Assembly (NCBI GenBank): GCA_947631395.1 | Contig: CANRLF010000001.1 | Location: 208,412-272,411 of the forward strand | Reading direction: 5' to 3' | Origin: an uncultured Oscillospiraceae bacterium | Lineage (GTDB): Bacteria; Bacillota; Clostridia; Oscillospirales; Oscillospiraceae | Length of the DNA stretch: 64,000 bases | Part shown: piece after piece, positions 43,685 to 54,219 of the stretch | Layout: every line of letters starts with the position of its first letter | How positions within the stretch are numbered: position 1 is the stretch's first letter | Position numbers and translations under genes: made by a program | Notes under the pieces: generated by a model | The model's database searches: none | What the model was told of the DNA's origin: nothing | Seen by the model: only the letters and a program-made list of their open reading frames with translations

Positions 43685-44266
43685 TTACCTCTTGTCAATG
43701 ACCTTGTCGATGATACCGAACTCCAGGGCCTCCTGGGCGGACATGAAGTTGTCCCTCTCGCAGGCGTCCCGCACGACCTCGACGGGCTTGCCGGTGTTCA
43801 TGGCCATGATGGAGTTCATGCGCTCCTTTATCTTCTCGATCCGGCGCAGATGTATGGCCATATCGGTGACCTGTCCCTGTGTACCGGCCGAGGGCTGGTG
43901 GATCATTATCTCGGTGTTCGGCAGGGCTATCCTCTTGCCCTTGGCGCCGGAGCTTAAGAGGAACGCGGCCATGCTGGCCGCCATGCCGATGGCGATGGTG
44001 GAAACGTCGCACTTGATATACTGCATGGTGTCATAGATGGCCATACCGGCGGTTATGGAGCCTCCGGGTGAGTTTATATAGAACTGTATGTCCTTGTCCG
44101 GGTCCTGGGCCTCAAGGAACAAAAACTGCGCCACAACGAGGCTCGCCGTGGTGTCGTTTACCTCCTCGCCCAGGAAAACGATCCTGTCATTGAGAAGCCG
44201 GGAGAAAATATCATAGCTCCGCTCGCCTCTCGATGTCTGCTCAACTACATAAGGTACCAAGCTCAT
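43685..44266 (-). CDS. clpP: ATP-dependent Clp protease proteolytic subunit ClpP
   Basis: Barrel-forming serine protease. 193 residues from the ATG at 44266, with TAGGAGGCGTTTTT upstream; an in-frame extension to 44311 was rejected. Catalytic Ser in [11 protein letters not shown] near 96-98, His in MIHQPSAG near 122, and the IYINSPGGS substrate-binding strand (as [10 protein letters not shown]). tig-clpP-clpX is the standard order. Confidence 0.97.
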   Translation of the reverse strand: MSLVPYVVEQTSRGERSYDIFSRLLNDRIVFLGEEVNDTTASLVVAQFLFLEAQDPDKDIQFYINSPGGSITAGMAIYDTMQYIKCDVSTIAIGMAASMAAFLLSSGAKGKRIALPNTEIMIHQPSAGTQGQVTDMAIHLRRIEKIKERMNSIMAMNTGKPVEVVRDACERDNFMSAQEALEFGIIDKVIDKR

Positions 44267-44336
44267 AAAAACGCCTCCTAACAGGTACTGTACGATACCA
44301 ACTATAACCAATTTGCCCCGGGGATATTCTCCGGGA

Positions 44337-45653
44337 TCACTCCTCGGCCTTGTCAGCCTTGTCGGCCTTCTTCTCCTTCTTCTCCGCGACGGCTGTATCC
44401 AGGACCAGCTTCTTGGCCTTCTCGAGCTTCAGGCCGGTCTTGACGGAGTCGGCGGTGACGGCGCGCTTTACCTCGTCCACGCCCATGTGGTACTCATCGG
44501 CGAGCCGCTTATACTCGTTCTCCACGTCCTCGTCGGACACGGGGAAGTCCTCGGTCTTGGCGATATGCTCGAAGGCCAGGTCCAGCTTTATCTGCTTTTC
44601 CGCGGTGGGCCTGGTCTCCTGACGGAAAGACTCAACGCTCATGCCCATCATGGAGAAATACTGCTCAAGCTCCATCCCCTGGCGGGCCAGGTTGTAGCGG
44701 AAGTTGTTGAGCATGGAGTCAAGGTGCTCCTCCACCATGTCGTCGGGGATCTCGCACTCCACGTTGTCGGTAAGGCGGCTCATAACCACCTCCTCGAAGG
44801 CCCTCTGGGCCTCATCGCGCTTGCGCTCGCTAAGCTCCTCCTTGACGGAGGCGGAGTACTCCTCCAGCGTGTCGAACTCCGACACGTCCTTGGCGAACTC
44901 GTCGTCCAGCTCCGGAAGCTCCTTGACCTTCACCTCGTTGACCTTCACCTTGAAGGTGGCGGCCTTGGAGGCGAGCTCGGGGGCGTAATTTTCCGGGAAG
45001 GTGACGTTCACGTCGACCTCATCGCCGGCCTTGGCGCCGATGAGCTGGTCCTCAAAGCCGGGTATGAACTGGCCGGAGCCCAGCTCCAGGTCGTGTCCCT
45101 CGCCCTTGCCGCCGTCAAATGCCACGCCGTCAATGAAGCCCTCAAAGTCGATGTTGACTATGTCGCCATTCGCGGCGGCGCGGTCCACGGACTCTATACG
45201 GGCGTTGCGCTGGCGGGCGGACTCTATCTCCCTGTCAACGTCCTTCTTTGTCACTCTTACGGCCATCTTGGGGGCGGCGATGCCCTTATATTTGGACACC
45301 TTCACCTCGGGATAAAGTGACACCCGGAACTTGAGGGTCAGGGACTTATCCTCCCCTATGTTGAAATCAAGTATGGAGGGGCGTCCGACGGTATCCAGCT
45401 CCTTCTCCCTGATGCCGGCGTCCAGCGCCTCGGGAGCCAGGGCCTCCACGGCGTCCTCATAGAAGATGCCGGCGCCGTACATGCTCTCGATCATGCGCCT
45501 GGGAGCCTTGCCCTTGCGGAAGCCCGGCACGTTTATCCTGCCGCGGTTTTTGATGTACGCCTTCTGAACGGCGGCCTCAAACTCCTCGGGGGTGGTCACC
45601 ACGGTGAGCTCCGCTGTATTTTTCTCTTTCTTCTCAAATTCCTTGACGTTCAC
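44337..45653 (-). CDS. tig: Trigger factor
   Basis: Ribosome-bound chaperone with prolyl isomerase activity. 438 residues: N-terminal ribosome-binding domain with [12 protein letters not shown] (the GFRKGKxP signature, about 45-56), a FKBP domain (about 155-240; [14 protein letters not shown]) and a helical C-terminal arm ending in a Lys/Asp-rich tail ([15 protein letters not shown]) longer than usual. The start is a GTG with AGGAGGAAATAAAC. Confidence 0.96.
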   Translation of the reverse strand: MNVKEFEKKEKNTAELTVVTTPEEFEAAVQKAYIKNRGRINVPGFRKGKAPRRMIESMYGAGIFYEDAVEALAPEALDAGIREKELDTVGRPSILDFNIGEDKSLTLKFRVSLYPEVKVSKYKGIAAPKMAVRVTKKDVDREIESARQRNARIESVDRAAANGDIVNIDFEGFIDGVAFDGGKGEGHDLELGSGQFIPGFEDQLIGAKAGDEVDVNVTFPENYAPELASKAATFKVKVNEVKVKELPELDDEFAKDVSEFDTLEEYSASVKEELSERKRDEAQRAFEEVVMSRLTDNVECEIPDDMVEEHLDSMLNNFRYNLARQGMELEQYFSMMGMSVESFRQETRPTAEKQIKLDLAFEHIAKTEDFPVSDEDVENEYKRLADEYHMGVDEVKRAVTADSVKTGLKLEKAKKLVLDTAVAEKKEKKADKADKAEE

Positions 45654-45701
45654 GTTTATTTCCTCCTATGTTTGTTCCTGCCATCACTGGACATCCAGCC
45701 C

Positions 45702-45730
45702 ATTATAGCAAAAGCTTTCCGCAAATGCAA
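45702..45730 (-). promoter_or_regulatory. Predicted promoter of tig-clpP-clpX
   Basis: Minus strand TTGCAT (45730-45725), 17-bp spacer ending in TGC, TATAAT (45707-45702), about 50 bp before the GTG start of tig. No CIRCE or CtsR-like repeat was seen near it. Confidence 0.7.
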
Positions 45731-45775
45731 ACATTATTATTTCTATTTTGAAAATCCCGCACAATAATGGGAAAA

Positions 45776-48700
45776 TCACACGTCACGGTGGCATCCAGCC
45801 GTCAAAAAGCACACTATTTTACGCTCGACGGGCATTTTCATCATCCTCTCCAGGGCCAGGGCGTAGGCCGAGAGCTGTCCTTTATAGTACCTGGCCCGCT
45901 CGTCCACCGTCTCGGGGGTGACGTAATCGGTCTTGAAATCTATCACCGTGAGCTTCCCGTCCCGCTCCACACAGCAGTCTATGACGCCCTGGAGGAGTAT
46001 CTTCTCCCCTTCGGCAAATCCGGGCAGGAGCTGGGAGTCGGCAAGCAGGGAGAACTTGAGCTCCCGCCACAGCCTTTCCGCACCGAGGATGAGCTTCCCG
46101 GGCTCGGTGGCGAAAAATCCCGAGATGATCTGTGGCCGCACTGCCGCGGCCTGCTCGTCGGAGATAGTCCTGTTGGCCCGGAGCCTTTCGATCTGCTCCG
46201 CCGCCCCGCTGACGGTCAGGCACCTTTCAAAATCGGCGTACTGCATAACCGTGTGCACGGCTGTGCCCCTCTGGGCCGGGGTAAGGCCCCCGCGGCCCTC
46301 CATGAACTGGGGACGCGTGGGCGGGCGCATGGCCTTCTCATCGTCTGAGGACATCGCCGCGGCCTCCTCGTTGGCCTCCACGTCCTTATACGCCCCCTTG
46401 AGCTCCGTGGCCGTGACCTTTGAGGGCATGGCGGTGGCCGCCTTATACGGATAGACGTATCCGAGCCTGTCCCGAAGCTCCTCGCTGACCTCTACATGTC
46501 GCGGGGCCTCAGGCCCCGTCCGGGGCGCCTCGCCGCCGGTCGGTGCCACGGCGCTGACGAGCCTTACGGCCCAGGGATCGCCCTCAGTGTCGCAGGGGAC
46601 GTTCGGTATCCCGAAGCGGATGGCGTCGCTCTCCGGGCGTCTGAGGGCCGGGAGCAATATCCACTCGGCCATACTGCGGCACCCGGCCAACAGCTCCGCC
46701 GGCACGGGCAAGGGGGTGTTGGCGAGCTTGGCCACCTCGCGCTCAGCGTCGGAGTATGTCACCAGCATGACGAGCTTATCTCTGGCCCTTGTCATGGCGA
46801 CATACAGGACCCTCAGCTCCTCACTGAGCATCTCCCGCCGAAGCCTCTCCATGACGGCCCTGCGGGCCACGGTGTAGTACTCGACGCGCCTTTCCGTGTC
46901 CGTGAGCTTCGGCCCAACGCCAAGCTCCGGGTGGATAAGGAGCCTGGCCCTGGTGTCCTCGGTGTTGAACCTGTGTGTAAGCTCCGCCAGTATGACCACC
47001 GGGAACTCAAGGCCCTTGGACTTATGTACGCTCATTATCCTAACGGCGTCGCCCGGGTCCCGGTCGGGCATGTCCGGCCCGTCCCCCTTTTCCCGCATAC
47101 GCTGTAAATAACTGAGGAAGCCGAAAAGTCCCCTGTACCCGGAGCTTTCGCAGGTGTGGGCAAGCTCAATAAGGAGCATGAGGCTCTCCTTCCTCTCACG
47201 CCCCTCGGGCATGGCCGCCACATGGGCGAAGAGCTCGGTCCTGCCGAATACGTACCACAAAAGCTCCTCCGCCGTCATGTCCGGCGACGCGAGGCGCATC
47301 CGGCGAAGCTCCTCCACGAATTTACGGCACTTCTCATCCTCCCGGGCGGCCAACACCACGGCCTGCCAGAAGTCGTCATCGCGGTCATACAGCCTTATCC
47401 CCGCGAGCTCCTGGCTCGTAAAGCCGTATATGGGGCTTCGCATGACGGATATTAGTGGGATGTCCTGCCGGGGATTGTCTATGACGGACAGAAGCGACAG
47501 CGTAAGGGACACCTCGTGCCTTGTGAAGAAGTCCGAGGGCTTATCCGCCGCCAGGGGTATGCCCTCCGCGGCGAAGATCTGCTGCCACACGGGAAGGGCG
47601 GACCTGGGCGAGCGCATGAGAATTGCTATGTCACCGTACCGCACGGGCCTTACGCCGCCGTTGCCGTCGGGTATGACGGACGAGGATACGAGCTCCTTTA
47701 TCCTCCCCGCGGCGAAAAACGCCTCCGCCTCGCTCTTCCCCGGCGCGTCCTCCGCCTCCTCATCATCGCCGCCGGACATATCAAGAAGGTCAAGCTCCAC
47801 CTCCGGCTCGGCCGGCTCGGATACGGGGAGCCCCGGGCATAGGTACTCGCGCTGAGTATAGTCTATCTCCCCCAGCTCGCCGCTCATGCAGTTTTGGAAG
47901 ATGAAGTTCGTGGCGTCGAGTATGCCCTTGCCGGAGCGGAAATTTTTTGATAGGACTATCTTCCTCGGCTCACCGTCGGCGGCCGCGCCGGCCTCGGCGA
48001 AGGTGAGGTATTTTTTCAGGAATATGGTGGGGTCCGCGAGCCTGAACCTGTATATGGACTGCTTCACGTCGCCGACGGTGAATATGTTCCTGCCCATCCT
48101 TGACACCGCGCTGAATATCGTCTCCTGTATAAGGTTCACGTCCTGATACTCGTCCACCATTATCTCCGTGAACCTGGCGGCGACGGCCCTGGCCGTGTCC
48201 GTGGGCGCTCCGTTTATGTCCACCAGGGCCCTCAGGGCCAGGTGCTCCTGGTCAGAGAAGTCCAGCACCCCCCGGCGTCTTTTGGCCTCGGCGTAAACCT
48301 CGTCAAATCTAAGTACAGTCCTCAAAAGGGCCGTGGAGGCCGGAGCCACGGCCCGCATATCCTCGATGGCCTTTTCCGAGTCGTCCCAGAAAAGGGCCGA
48401 GATCTTCCCCATCTCCTTTTTGCACCTGTTCCTCACGGCCTTCAGCTCGTCGTACCCCGAAAGCCTCCCCGTGGGGAAGTCTATGGCCGACGCCGCCCGG
48501 GCCGTGTCCCAGGTCCCGTCCAGGGCCGATATGAACGATTTGAGTGACCGGAGGGTGGCCCGGAAGCTCTCGCCGTAGCCCTTTTCGACCTTCGGGTCCG
48601 CGGCGGCCTCGTCGGTAAGATACTCCATCTGCTCGGCCCAGTACACCGCGGCCCTCCTCGCCCTCGCCATTATCTCCCTGCCCCATACGGTGGCGCCTAT

Positions 48701-49306
48701 ATCCGTGACGCCCTGAAGTGACAGGAGCTTCAGCTGTTTTTCCACCCACTCCGCGGGCGAGGGGTGGCTCAGGAGCTTTACGTGGGTGTCGAGTATAACG
48801 TCCATGAGGGCTGAGTCGTCCCTTCCCGCGCCCATGGTGTCGGCTAAGGCGTAAAAATCCCGGTCCCCGGAGTCGTAGAGCTCGTCAAGGAGCTCCGAAA
48901 GGGCCCCGTCCTTCAGCATCCGGGCCTCCGCCTCGTCGGCCACCCGGAAATCCGGCTGGACCCCCAATTTGTGGGCGTTCTCCCTGATTATGCCGCCGCA
49001 GAAGCTGTGGATCGTCTCGATGTGGGCGCGCCTTAAAAGCTCCGACTGGCGCCTCAGGGCCATATTGGCCGGGTCCGCGCCGATCCTCTCGTAGACGGCG
49101 TCCATTATCTTGCCCCTCAGCTCCGCTGCCGCGGCGTTCGTGTATGTGATGATGAGGAACCTGTCTATGTCCTCTCCGGCCAGCACGTACCCCAGGAGCC
49201 TTTCCACCAGCACCCGGGTCTTGCCGCTGCCGGCGGCGGCGGATACGAGTATCTGCCCGCCGCGGTCCTCCACCGCGGCAAGCTGTTCCGATGTGAGCCT
49301 GCTCAT
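45776..49306 (-). CDS. addA: ATP-dependent helicase/nuclease AddA
   Basis: Helicase-nuclease subunit of AddAB, which processes DNA double-strand ends for recombination. 1176 residues: Walker A SAAAGSGKTRVL near 19-30, UvrD-type motifs (MVDEYQDVN, VGDVKQSIYRFR, MSVHKSKGLEFPVV, YVAMTRARDKLVM) and the C-terminal nuclease motif with LTVIDFKTDYV near 1115. ATG overlaps the addB stop by 4 bp. Full length. Confidence 0.97.
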   Translation of the reverse strand: MSRLTSEQLAAVEDRGGQILVSAAAGSGKTRVLVERLLGYVLAGEDIDRFLIITYTNAAAAELRGKIMDAVYERIGADPANMALRRQSELLRRAHIETIHSFCGGIIRENAHKLGVQPDFRVADEAEARMLKDGALSELLDELYDSGDRDFYALADTMGAGRDDSALMDVILDTHVKLLSHPSPAEWVEKQLKLLSLQGVTDIGATVWGREIMARARRAAVYWAEQMEYLTDEAAADPKVEKGYGESFRATLRSLKSFISALDGTWDTARAASAIDFPTGRLSGYDELKAVRNRCKKEMGKISALFWDDSEKAIEDMRAVAPASTALLRTVLRFDEVYAEAKRRRGVLDFSDQEHLALRALVDINGAPTDTARAVAARFTEIMVDEYQDVNLIQETIFSAVSRMGRNIFTVGDVKQSIYRFRLADPTIFLKKYLTFAEAGAAADGEPRKIVLSKNFRSGKGILDATNFIFQNCMSGELGEIDYTQREYLCPGLPVSEPAEPEVELDLLDMSGGDDEEAEDAPGKSEAEAFFAAGRIKELVSSSVIPDGNGGVRPVRYGDIAILMRSPRSALPVWQQIFAAEGIPLAADKPSDFFTRHEVSLTLSLLSVIDNPRQDIPLISVMRSPIYGFTSQELAGIRLYDRDDDFWQAVVLAAREDEKCRKFVEELRRMRLASPDMTAEELLWYVFGRTELFAHVAAMPEGRERKESLMLLIELAHTCESSGYRGLFGFLSYLQRMREKGDGPDMPDRDPGDAVRIMSVHKSKGLEFPVVILAELTHRFNTEDTRARLLIHPELGVGPKLTDTERRVEYYTVARRAVMERLRREMLSEELRVLYVAMTRARDKLVMLVTYSDAEREVAKLANTPLPVPAELLAGCRSMAEWILLPALRRPESDAIRFGIPNVPCDTEGDPWAVRLVSAVAPTGGEAPRTGPEAPRHVEVSEELRDRLGYVYPYKAATAMPSKVTATELKGAYKDVEANEEAAAMSSDDEKAMRPPTRPQFMEGRGGLTPAQRGTAVHTVMQYADFERCLTVSGAAEQIERLRANRTISDEQAAAVRPQIISGFFATEPGKLILGAERLWRELKFSLLADSQLLPGFAEGEKILLQGVIDCCVERDGKLTVIDFKTDYVTPETVDERARYYKGQLSAYALALERMMKMPVERKIVCFLTAGCHRDV

Positions 49307-52300
49307 TTCCCCGCCTCCTCCAGGAGCTTCCAGATCTCCGCGGTCTGGAGCTTCGATAATCTTCTGTACCTCTCCCCGTTCTGACCGTCCACGAACCGGC
49401 AGGCGTCGCAGTACGGGCAGTACAAACAGGCGCTGTCGATCCTGGACCGCAGATAGGGATTTGCCGTGAGGGCCCCGGAGCGTATCTCCCTGGCCATATC
49501 GCCGATGAGCGTATCAACCCGCCGGGCCAGCTTCCCAAGCTGTGCAGCGTCGGCGATACTGCCCTTCAGCTCGCCTGTCCTCGAGGACACCGTAACGGGC
49601 AGGCGGCGCTTCTCGCCGCGCTCCATGGCCTCTATTACCTCGGGGTCATCCAGAATAAGTCCGCTTTGCCGTATAAGCTTCTCCCGGGCCTTTTCAAGCT
49701 CCTCCCCGTCAAGGTCCCTGTCGGACCTTACGTATTCGTCCCTCGCCGGGGAATAGAGCACCCCCGCCGGGACGATCTCCATCCCGTATCTGTCCTTCCC
49801 CTCCCGTTTAAGGGCGAAGAGATATATCAGCATCTGAAGGCCGATGCCGTAATAGACGTCTCTCAGGTCCATGGACTTCCTGCCGGTCTTGTAGTCCACG
49901 ACCCTTAAATAGAGCCTGCCGTCCTTGACCCAGCCGTCGACCCTGTCGGCCACGCCCGTGACGCTGTCCCCCTCCTCCGTCATTACCGGGGGAAGGTCCC
50001 CGTCGGGGGCGAACCTGAGCTCGAAGTCCATGGGCACGAAATCCGACCTGCAAAGCTCCTCCCGCATGGCAAGGGCGACCCTGCCCGCGGCCCCGGCCAG
50101 CCTTCCGTAGAGGTACCGGAACCTGCCGGATTTGTTCTCAAGGCCCCCCAGCCGTGTATTGGCATACTCCCGCACAAGGCCCGGTATAAGCTTTGTAATG
50201 TCCTGCTCCGATATTTTATCAAATCCCCCAAGCCGCGAGGCCTCCCTGGCCACGCGCTCCAGGATAAAGTGGATGAAGGTCCCGGCCTCCGGGGCGTCAA
50301 GGGCCGCCTCCTGGCGGGCTTTGGCCTTGAGGCCGTATTGCAGGAAATAGGCGTAACGGCAGGAGTAGTACTTATCTATCCTCGACGGGGACAGGCTGAG
50401 CTTCCCGCCGTAGAGCCTCCGGGCCGTGTTGCCGTCAAGGCTCCCCCGGGTGACGGCTCCGGCCCGCTTCACGGCCTCGAGCCTCCCCCGCCATTCGTCG
50501 CGGCTCTCAAAATACGCCCTGAGCTCCGCGGCGGCGTCCCCCTGGCCTGAGGCCGCCAGCTCAAATGCCGCCTCGGGCGAGGCGGTATATATCTCCTCCC
50601 CGGGCCTGCGCTCCTCCTTGCCAAACAGCCTCTTCAGCCTCGTTATCACATAGGACGGCCGGCTCCCCTCGGGGTATGTGAGGGTCAGGCTCTCCGACGG
50701 CACCGTCAGGGACGCGTATACGCCCATGAGCTCCCTGGCCACCGCGTCGTCCCTGTCGTCCAGGGTGTCAATGCCCAGGCCCCTCAGCTCCTCCCGCTCG
50801 TCGTCGGAAAACACCCCGGCGTCCGCGGGCCTTTGCGGCAGTGAGTCGTCAGTGGCACCCAGGACGATAAGGTGCTTTACGCCCCTGGCCCTTATCCTGG
50901 ACATGTCCCCGGCGCGGACGCTGTCCACCAGCGCCGGTATGACGCCCACCTTATACTGCCCCAGCGTGAGCTTCAGTAGCCTTATGAACTCCTCTACCTC
51001 CACCGGCGTATCGGCCAGAATATCCGAAAATTGCTGGAGCGCCCCGACGGTGATGTCCCACAGCTGCCTGTACTCCTGGGCAAGCTCCATATCGCCGCCC
51101 TCCCGCGTCCCGGCGGCCTTGGCCTCCAATGTACCGTAAAGGCCGATCTCCTCCATGAACGCGTATACGGCCCGGGCCTTGTCCGTGGCGCCCTCGCCAT
51201 TTTTAAGCGCCCGGTGGAGCTGCGCGACTGGCGCGGCCACCGACGCCCTCAGCTCATTTATTCTCTCAAGCTCCTGTCTTACGCGGTCGTCCGGCTCCTT
51301 GCCGTAGCCCTCCGGCGACATGCTCCAGCCGCCCTCCCGGGTCCAGGCGGCCTCACCGCGGATGTTCCACTTGAGCACATAGTTCTCAAGCACGTCCCTG
51401 TCCTCCGGGGCGATGCCCGCAAGGTCGGTCTTTAAATACCGGAACACGCTGGCGTAGTCCCAGTTATTAGATATTATGTCCAGTGCCCCGGTCACCAGGG
51501 CCATCACCGGCTTTTCCAGTATGTCCGTCATCTGGGTCCTCGTCAGGGGCACACCGTATCTTTTGAACACGCCGTCCGCCACCGGCCCGTAGGCCCCCCA
51601 CACCGGCGACACCACGGCTATGTCCCGAAATCTCCCGCCGGCCCTGACTATCTCCAGGGCCCTGGCGGAGGCCAGGGCGCACTCCTCCGCAACGCCGGCG
51701 CATCTCACAAGGTCCACACGGCTGTTGTCGCCCTCAAATAAGGGCGCTGAGTAGTCCGTCAGGTTCCTCTCCAGATATTTCAGGGCCGGGTCCTTGCCGT
51801 CCCCCTCCGGAAAGCGCAGTATCTCCACCTTTGAGCCGTGCTCCGTGGCCATGTTTATCAGCCTGTTCGCCGTTTTTACCGTGAGCCTGAAGGTCAGGTC
51901 CGTATCCGAAAGGTCCCCGCAGTTCAGGGCCACGGTGACGTCCGCGCCCTTTTTCAAAAGCCCCTCCAGTACGCGAAGCTCCTGATACGTAAAGTCCGTG
52001 AACCCGTCGGCGTACACCCGGCCCGAAGCCCCGACGGAGCTTTTGCCGATGTCCTCAGCCAGCCTCTCCAGCGTGTCCCTTATGTCCGCGCCGCCCCGCT
52101 CCTTCACCGCCTCGAACAGCTCAAATATCAGCGCCAGGTCCGAAAGCTTGCTCCCCAGGTCCCCGCCGGCGCTTTCCGCCGCCGACATGAGGTCCGCCCC
52201 GCCGAGCTCCGCAACCTTCAACTCGTCATATGTCGCCAGGAGCTTTTTTATGAAGTCCGGCCTTCTGAAGCCCACGTCATACACCCGAAGTCTCGGGCTG

Positions 52301-52596
52301 GCCTCCATATACGCCCGGCTCATTGCCAGCACCCGCCCGCCGGAGTCGAGGCTCCTCACCGCAAGCCCCCCTGTCTCGGCGAACACCCGGGAGGCGAGCC
52401 GCGTGAAGCTCAGGACCTCGGCGTGAAGGCACAGCTGATCCCCCATCCCCGCCAGGGCCCGCTCGCAGTCGTGGGAATACTGCTCCGGCACGATGAGCAC
52501 ATTGCCGCCGATGCCCGTATCCGACGCTTTTTTAAGCTCCCTGAGAATGTAGGACGTCTTGCCGCTCCCGGCACGACCAAGATAAAGCCTGAGCAT
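49303..52596 (-). CDS. addB: ATP-dependent helicase/deoxyribonuclease AddB
   Basis: Second AddAB subunit. 1097 residues: N-terminal YLGRAGSGKTSYI Walker A near 4-16, an inactivated helicase body, and a C-terminal nuclease with VVDYKTGRKSMDL. Iron-sulfur cluster ligands are the Cys in SCRYAYFLQYG near 750 and the C-terminal CLYCPYCDAC. Start supported by CGGAGGAACAGTATG. First gene of the addBA operon, with a 110-bp leader. Confidence 0.96.
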   Translation of the reverse strand: MLRLYLGRAGSGKTSYILRELKKASDTGIGGNVLIVPEQYSHDCERALAGMGDQLCLHAEVLSFTRLASRVFAETGGLAVRSLDSGGRVLAMSRAYMEASPRLRVYDVGFRRPDFIKKLLATYDELKVAELGGADLMSAAESAGGDLGSKLSDLALIFELFEAVKERGGADIRDTLERLAEDIGKSSVGASGRVYADGFTDFTYQELRVLEGLLKKGADVTVALNCGDLSDTDLTFRLTVKTANRLINMATEHGSKVEILRFPEGDGKDPALKYLERNLTDYSAPLFEGDNSRVDLVRCAGVAEECALASARALEIVRAGGRFRDIAVVSPVWGAYGPVADGVFKRYGVPLTRTQMTDILEKPVMALVTGALDIISNNWDYASVFRYLKTDLAGIAPEDRDVLENYVLKWNIRGEAAWTREGGWSMSPEGYGKEPDDRVRQELERINELRASVAAPVAQLHRALKNGEGATDKARAVYAFMEEIGLYGTLEAKAAGTREGGDMELAQEYRQLWDITVGALQQFSDILADTPVEVEEFIRLLKLTLGQYKVGVIPALVDSVRAGDMSRIRARGVKHLIVLGATDDSLPQRPADAGVFSDDEREELRGLGIDTLDDRDDAVARELMGVYASLTVPSESLTLTYPEGSRPSYVITRLKRLFGKEERRPGEEIYTASPEAAFELAASGQGDAAAELRAYFESRDEWRGRLEAVKRAGAVTRGSLDGNTARRLYGGKLSLSPSRIDKYYSCRYAYFLQYGLKAKARQEAALDAPEAGTFIHFILERVAREASRLGGFDKISEQDITKLIPGLVREYANTRLGGLENKSGRFRYLYGRLAGAAGRVALAMREELCRSDFVPMDFELRFAPDGDLPPVMTEEGDSVTGVADRVDGWVKDGRLYLRVVDYKTGRKSMDLRDVYYGIGLQMLIYLFALKREGKDRYGMEIVPAGVLYSPARDEYVRSDRDLDGEELEKAREKLIRQSGLILDDPEVIEAMERGEKRRLPVTVSSRTGELKGSIADAAQLGKLARRVDTLIGDMAREIRSGALTANPYLRSRIDSACLYCPYCDACRFVDGQNGERYRRLSKLQTAEIWKLLEEAGK

Positions 52597-52706
52597 ACTG
52601 TTCCTCCGTTAGCATAATTCGCAAAAATTTCTGTTATGTAAACTTTCTTTACAGTTTTGATGCAATTATGTAATAAAATATCTTGCACAAAGGCCCGATT
52701 GTAGCT

Positions 52707-52735
52707 ATTATATCATATTATGGCGCGGTTTGTAA
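52707..52735 (-). promoter_or_regulatory. Possible addBA promoter
   Basis: A perfect TATAAT on the minus strand (52712-52707) with a poor -35 (TTACAA, 17 bp). The leader to addB would be about 105 nt, AT-rich and without a clear structure. No SOS-box-like dyad was recognised. Confidence 0.35.
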
Positions 52736-52779
52736 CAATTTGTTTATGTCATGTACTTTATTTTTTCGAGCCTTTGGAT

Positions 52780-52785
52780 TATAAT
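52780..52785 (+). promoter_or_regulatory. Possible -10 element of the deacetylase lipoprotein gene
   Basis: Perfect TATAAT at 52780-52785 in the context GGATTATAATACC, 34 bp before the ATG; the -35 region (TTTATT) is weak. The 52597-52819 interval holds this and the divergent addB elements and nothing else I can recognise. Confidence 0.35.
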
Positions 52786-52819
52786 ACCACCAGAGAAAAA
52801 AAGAAAGGCGTTGATCGAG

Positions 52820-54145
52820 ATGAAGATAAAAAGAGTGATAGCCCTTATCCTCGCCGCTGTCCTGGCGCTTTCTCTCGCCTCCTGCAAGGCCGCGAACATC
52901 GCCCAGAACCGCAAGGACCCGGTGAAGGAAAACAATAAGGACGATAATAACGATAAGCAGCCCAACGGGTCAGACCCGGGCGAGGACCAAAAAGACCCCT
53001 CGGGACAGCAGGACCCCTCCGGGTCCGATGAGCCCTCCGGCCCCTCGCAGACCGCGACTCCCCAGGACAAGGACCCGGGTGAGTACGTATACACCTACAA
53101 GGAGTGGGACGAAAGCGAGCTCAGGGACTGGTCCGGCGCCGTGGACCACCTTTTCTTCCACCAGATAATCGCCTATCCGGAGCTTGCCTTTGACGGCGAC
53201 AGCCAGGAAAAGGGCTTTGACGACTGGATGGTCACGGTAAACGAGTTTAACAAGATACTTGACAGCCTTTACGAGAAGGGCTATATTCTGGTAAACATGA
53301 ACGACGTGTGGAGCGAGGTCACCGACGAGAACGGCGTTGCCAAGATGGTCCGCAACACCATCAAGGTCCCCAAGGGCAAAAAGCCCCTCATCGTGTCCAT
53401 CGACGACACCTGCTATTACACGAGCTACCTCAACAACGGCTTCATGGAGAAGCTGATAATCGGCGACGACGGCCAGATCTGGGCCTACGGCCACGACCCC
53501 CAGGGCAACGAGGTCACCACTCAGGACCTGGACATCATACCCCTCATCGACAAGTTCGTCCGGGAGCACCCGGATTTCAGCTACAACGGCGCCAAGGCCT
53601 GCCTGTGCCTGACGGGCTATGAGGGCATCTTCGGCTACCGCACCAACACCGACACCCGCTCCTGGACCGAGGAGCAGGAGGCCAACCGCCTCAAGGAGGT
53701 GGAGGCCGTGAAGCCCATCGTGGAGCAGCTGAGAAAGACCGGCTGGTACTTCGGCTGCCACAGCTGGGGCCACATCAACCTTTCAACTCACGGGCTCAAG
53801 TCCGTCCAGGGCGATATGGGCCGGTGGCTCAACGAGGTGGGCTCCATCGTCGGCCCCACCAAGCTCTACTTCTATCCCCACGGCGCCCGGCCTGACGGCG
53901 ACGACTGGCACAATACCGGCGAGGTGTTCAAATACCTCCAGAGCCAGGGCTTCCGGGTATTCGCCTCCGTGGGCGTCAATTCCTTCAGCTATATAAAGAA
54001 GGACATCTGCGCCGTCATTTGCGACCGCCTCCATCCGGACGGGACCACCCTGCGCCACGGCCGCAAGACCTACCTTCCCTTCTTTGACGCCAAGGAGGTA
54101 TTCGACTACGATTACCGCCCGGATTACGGCTACGATTTCAGTTAA
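52820..54145 (+). CDS. Polysaccharide deacetylase family lipoprotein
   Basis: 441 residues from the ATG at 52820 (AGAAAGGCG upstream). A lipoprotein signal with lipobox LSLASC puts the mature protein on the outer face of the membrane. A Lys/Asp/Asn/Pro-rich linker (about 30-85) precedes a NodB-like CE4 domain: FFHQIIAYPE, the catalytic Asp in SIDDTCYY near 196, the metal motif HSWGH near 317-321, and YFYPHGARPD. Such enzymes remove acetyl groups from peptidoglycan or surface polysaccharide. It is unusual in the long insert between the SIDD and HSWGH motifs. Followed by an LTA-synthase-type gene on the same strand after a terminator-like hairpin. Confidence 0.82.
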   Translation: MKIKRVIALILAAVLALSLASCKAANIAQNRKDPVKENNKDDNNDKQPNGSDPGEDQKDPSGQQDPSGSDEPSGPSQTATPQDKDPGEYVYTYKEWDESELRDWSGAVDHLFFHQIIAYPELAFDGDSQEKGFDDWMVTVNEFNKILDSLYEKGYILVNMNDVWSEVTDENGVAKMVRNTIKVPKGKKPLIVSIDDTCYYTSYLNNGFMEKLIIGDDGQIWAYGHDPQGNEVTTQDLDIIPLIDKFVREHPDFSYNGAKACLCLTGYEGIFGYRTNTDTRSWTEEQEANRLKEVEAVKPIVEQLRKTGWYFGCHSWGHINLSTHGLKSVQGDMGRWLNEVGSIVGPTKLYFYPHGARPDGDDWHNTGEVFKYLQSQGFRVFASVGVNSFSYIKKDICAVICDRLHPDGTTLRHGRKTYLPFFDAKEVFDYDYRPDYGYDFS

Positions 54146-54157
54146 ATATATGACCCA

Positions 54158-54188
54158 CCGGCGGGTGCGTCCCGCCGGCGGGGATTTT
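54158..54188 (+). terminator. Terminator-like hairpin after the deacetylase gene
   Basis: CCGGCGGG / CCCGCCGG (54158-54165 / 54171-54178) with a TGCGT loop, followed after GGGGA by TTTT and then TTTTTT. A GC-rich stem; probably partial termination before the next gene. Confidence 0.55.
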
Positions 54189-54219
54189 CTGTTTTTTACG
54201 ATTGGAGTTGATCTCTGAA

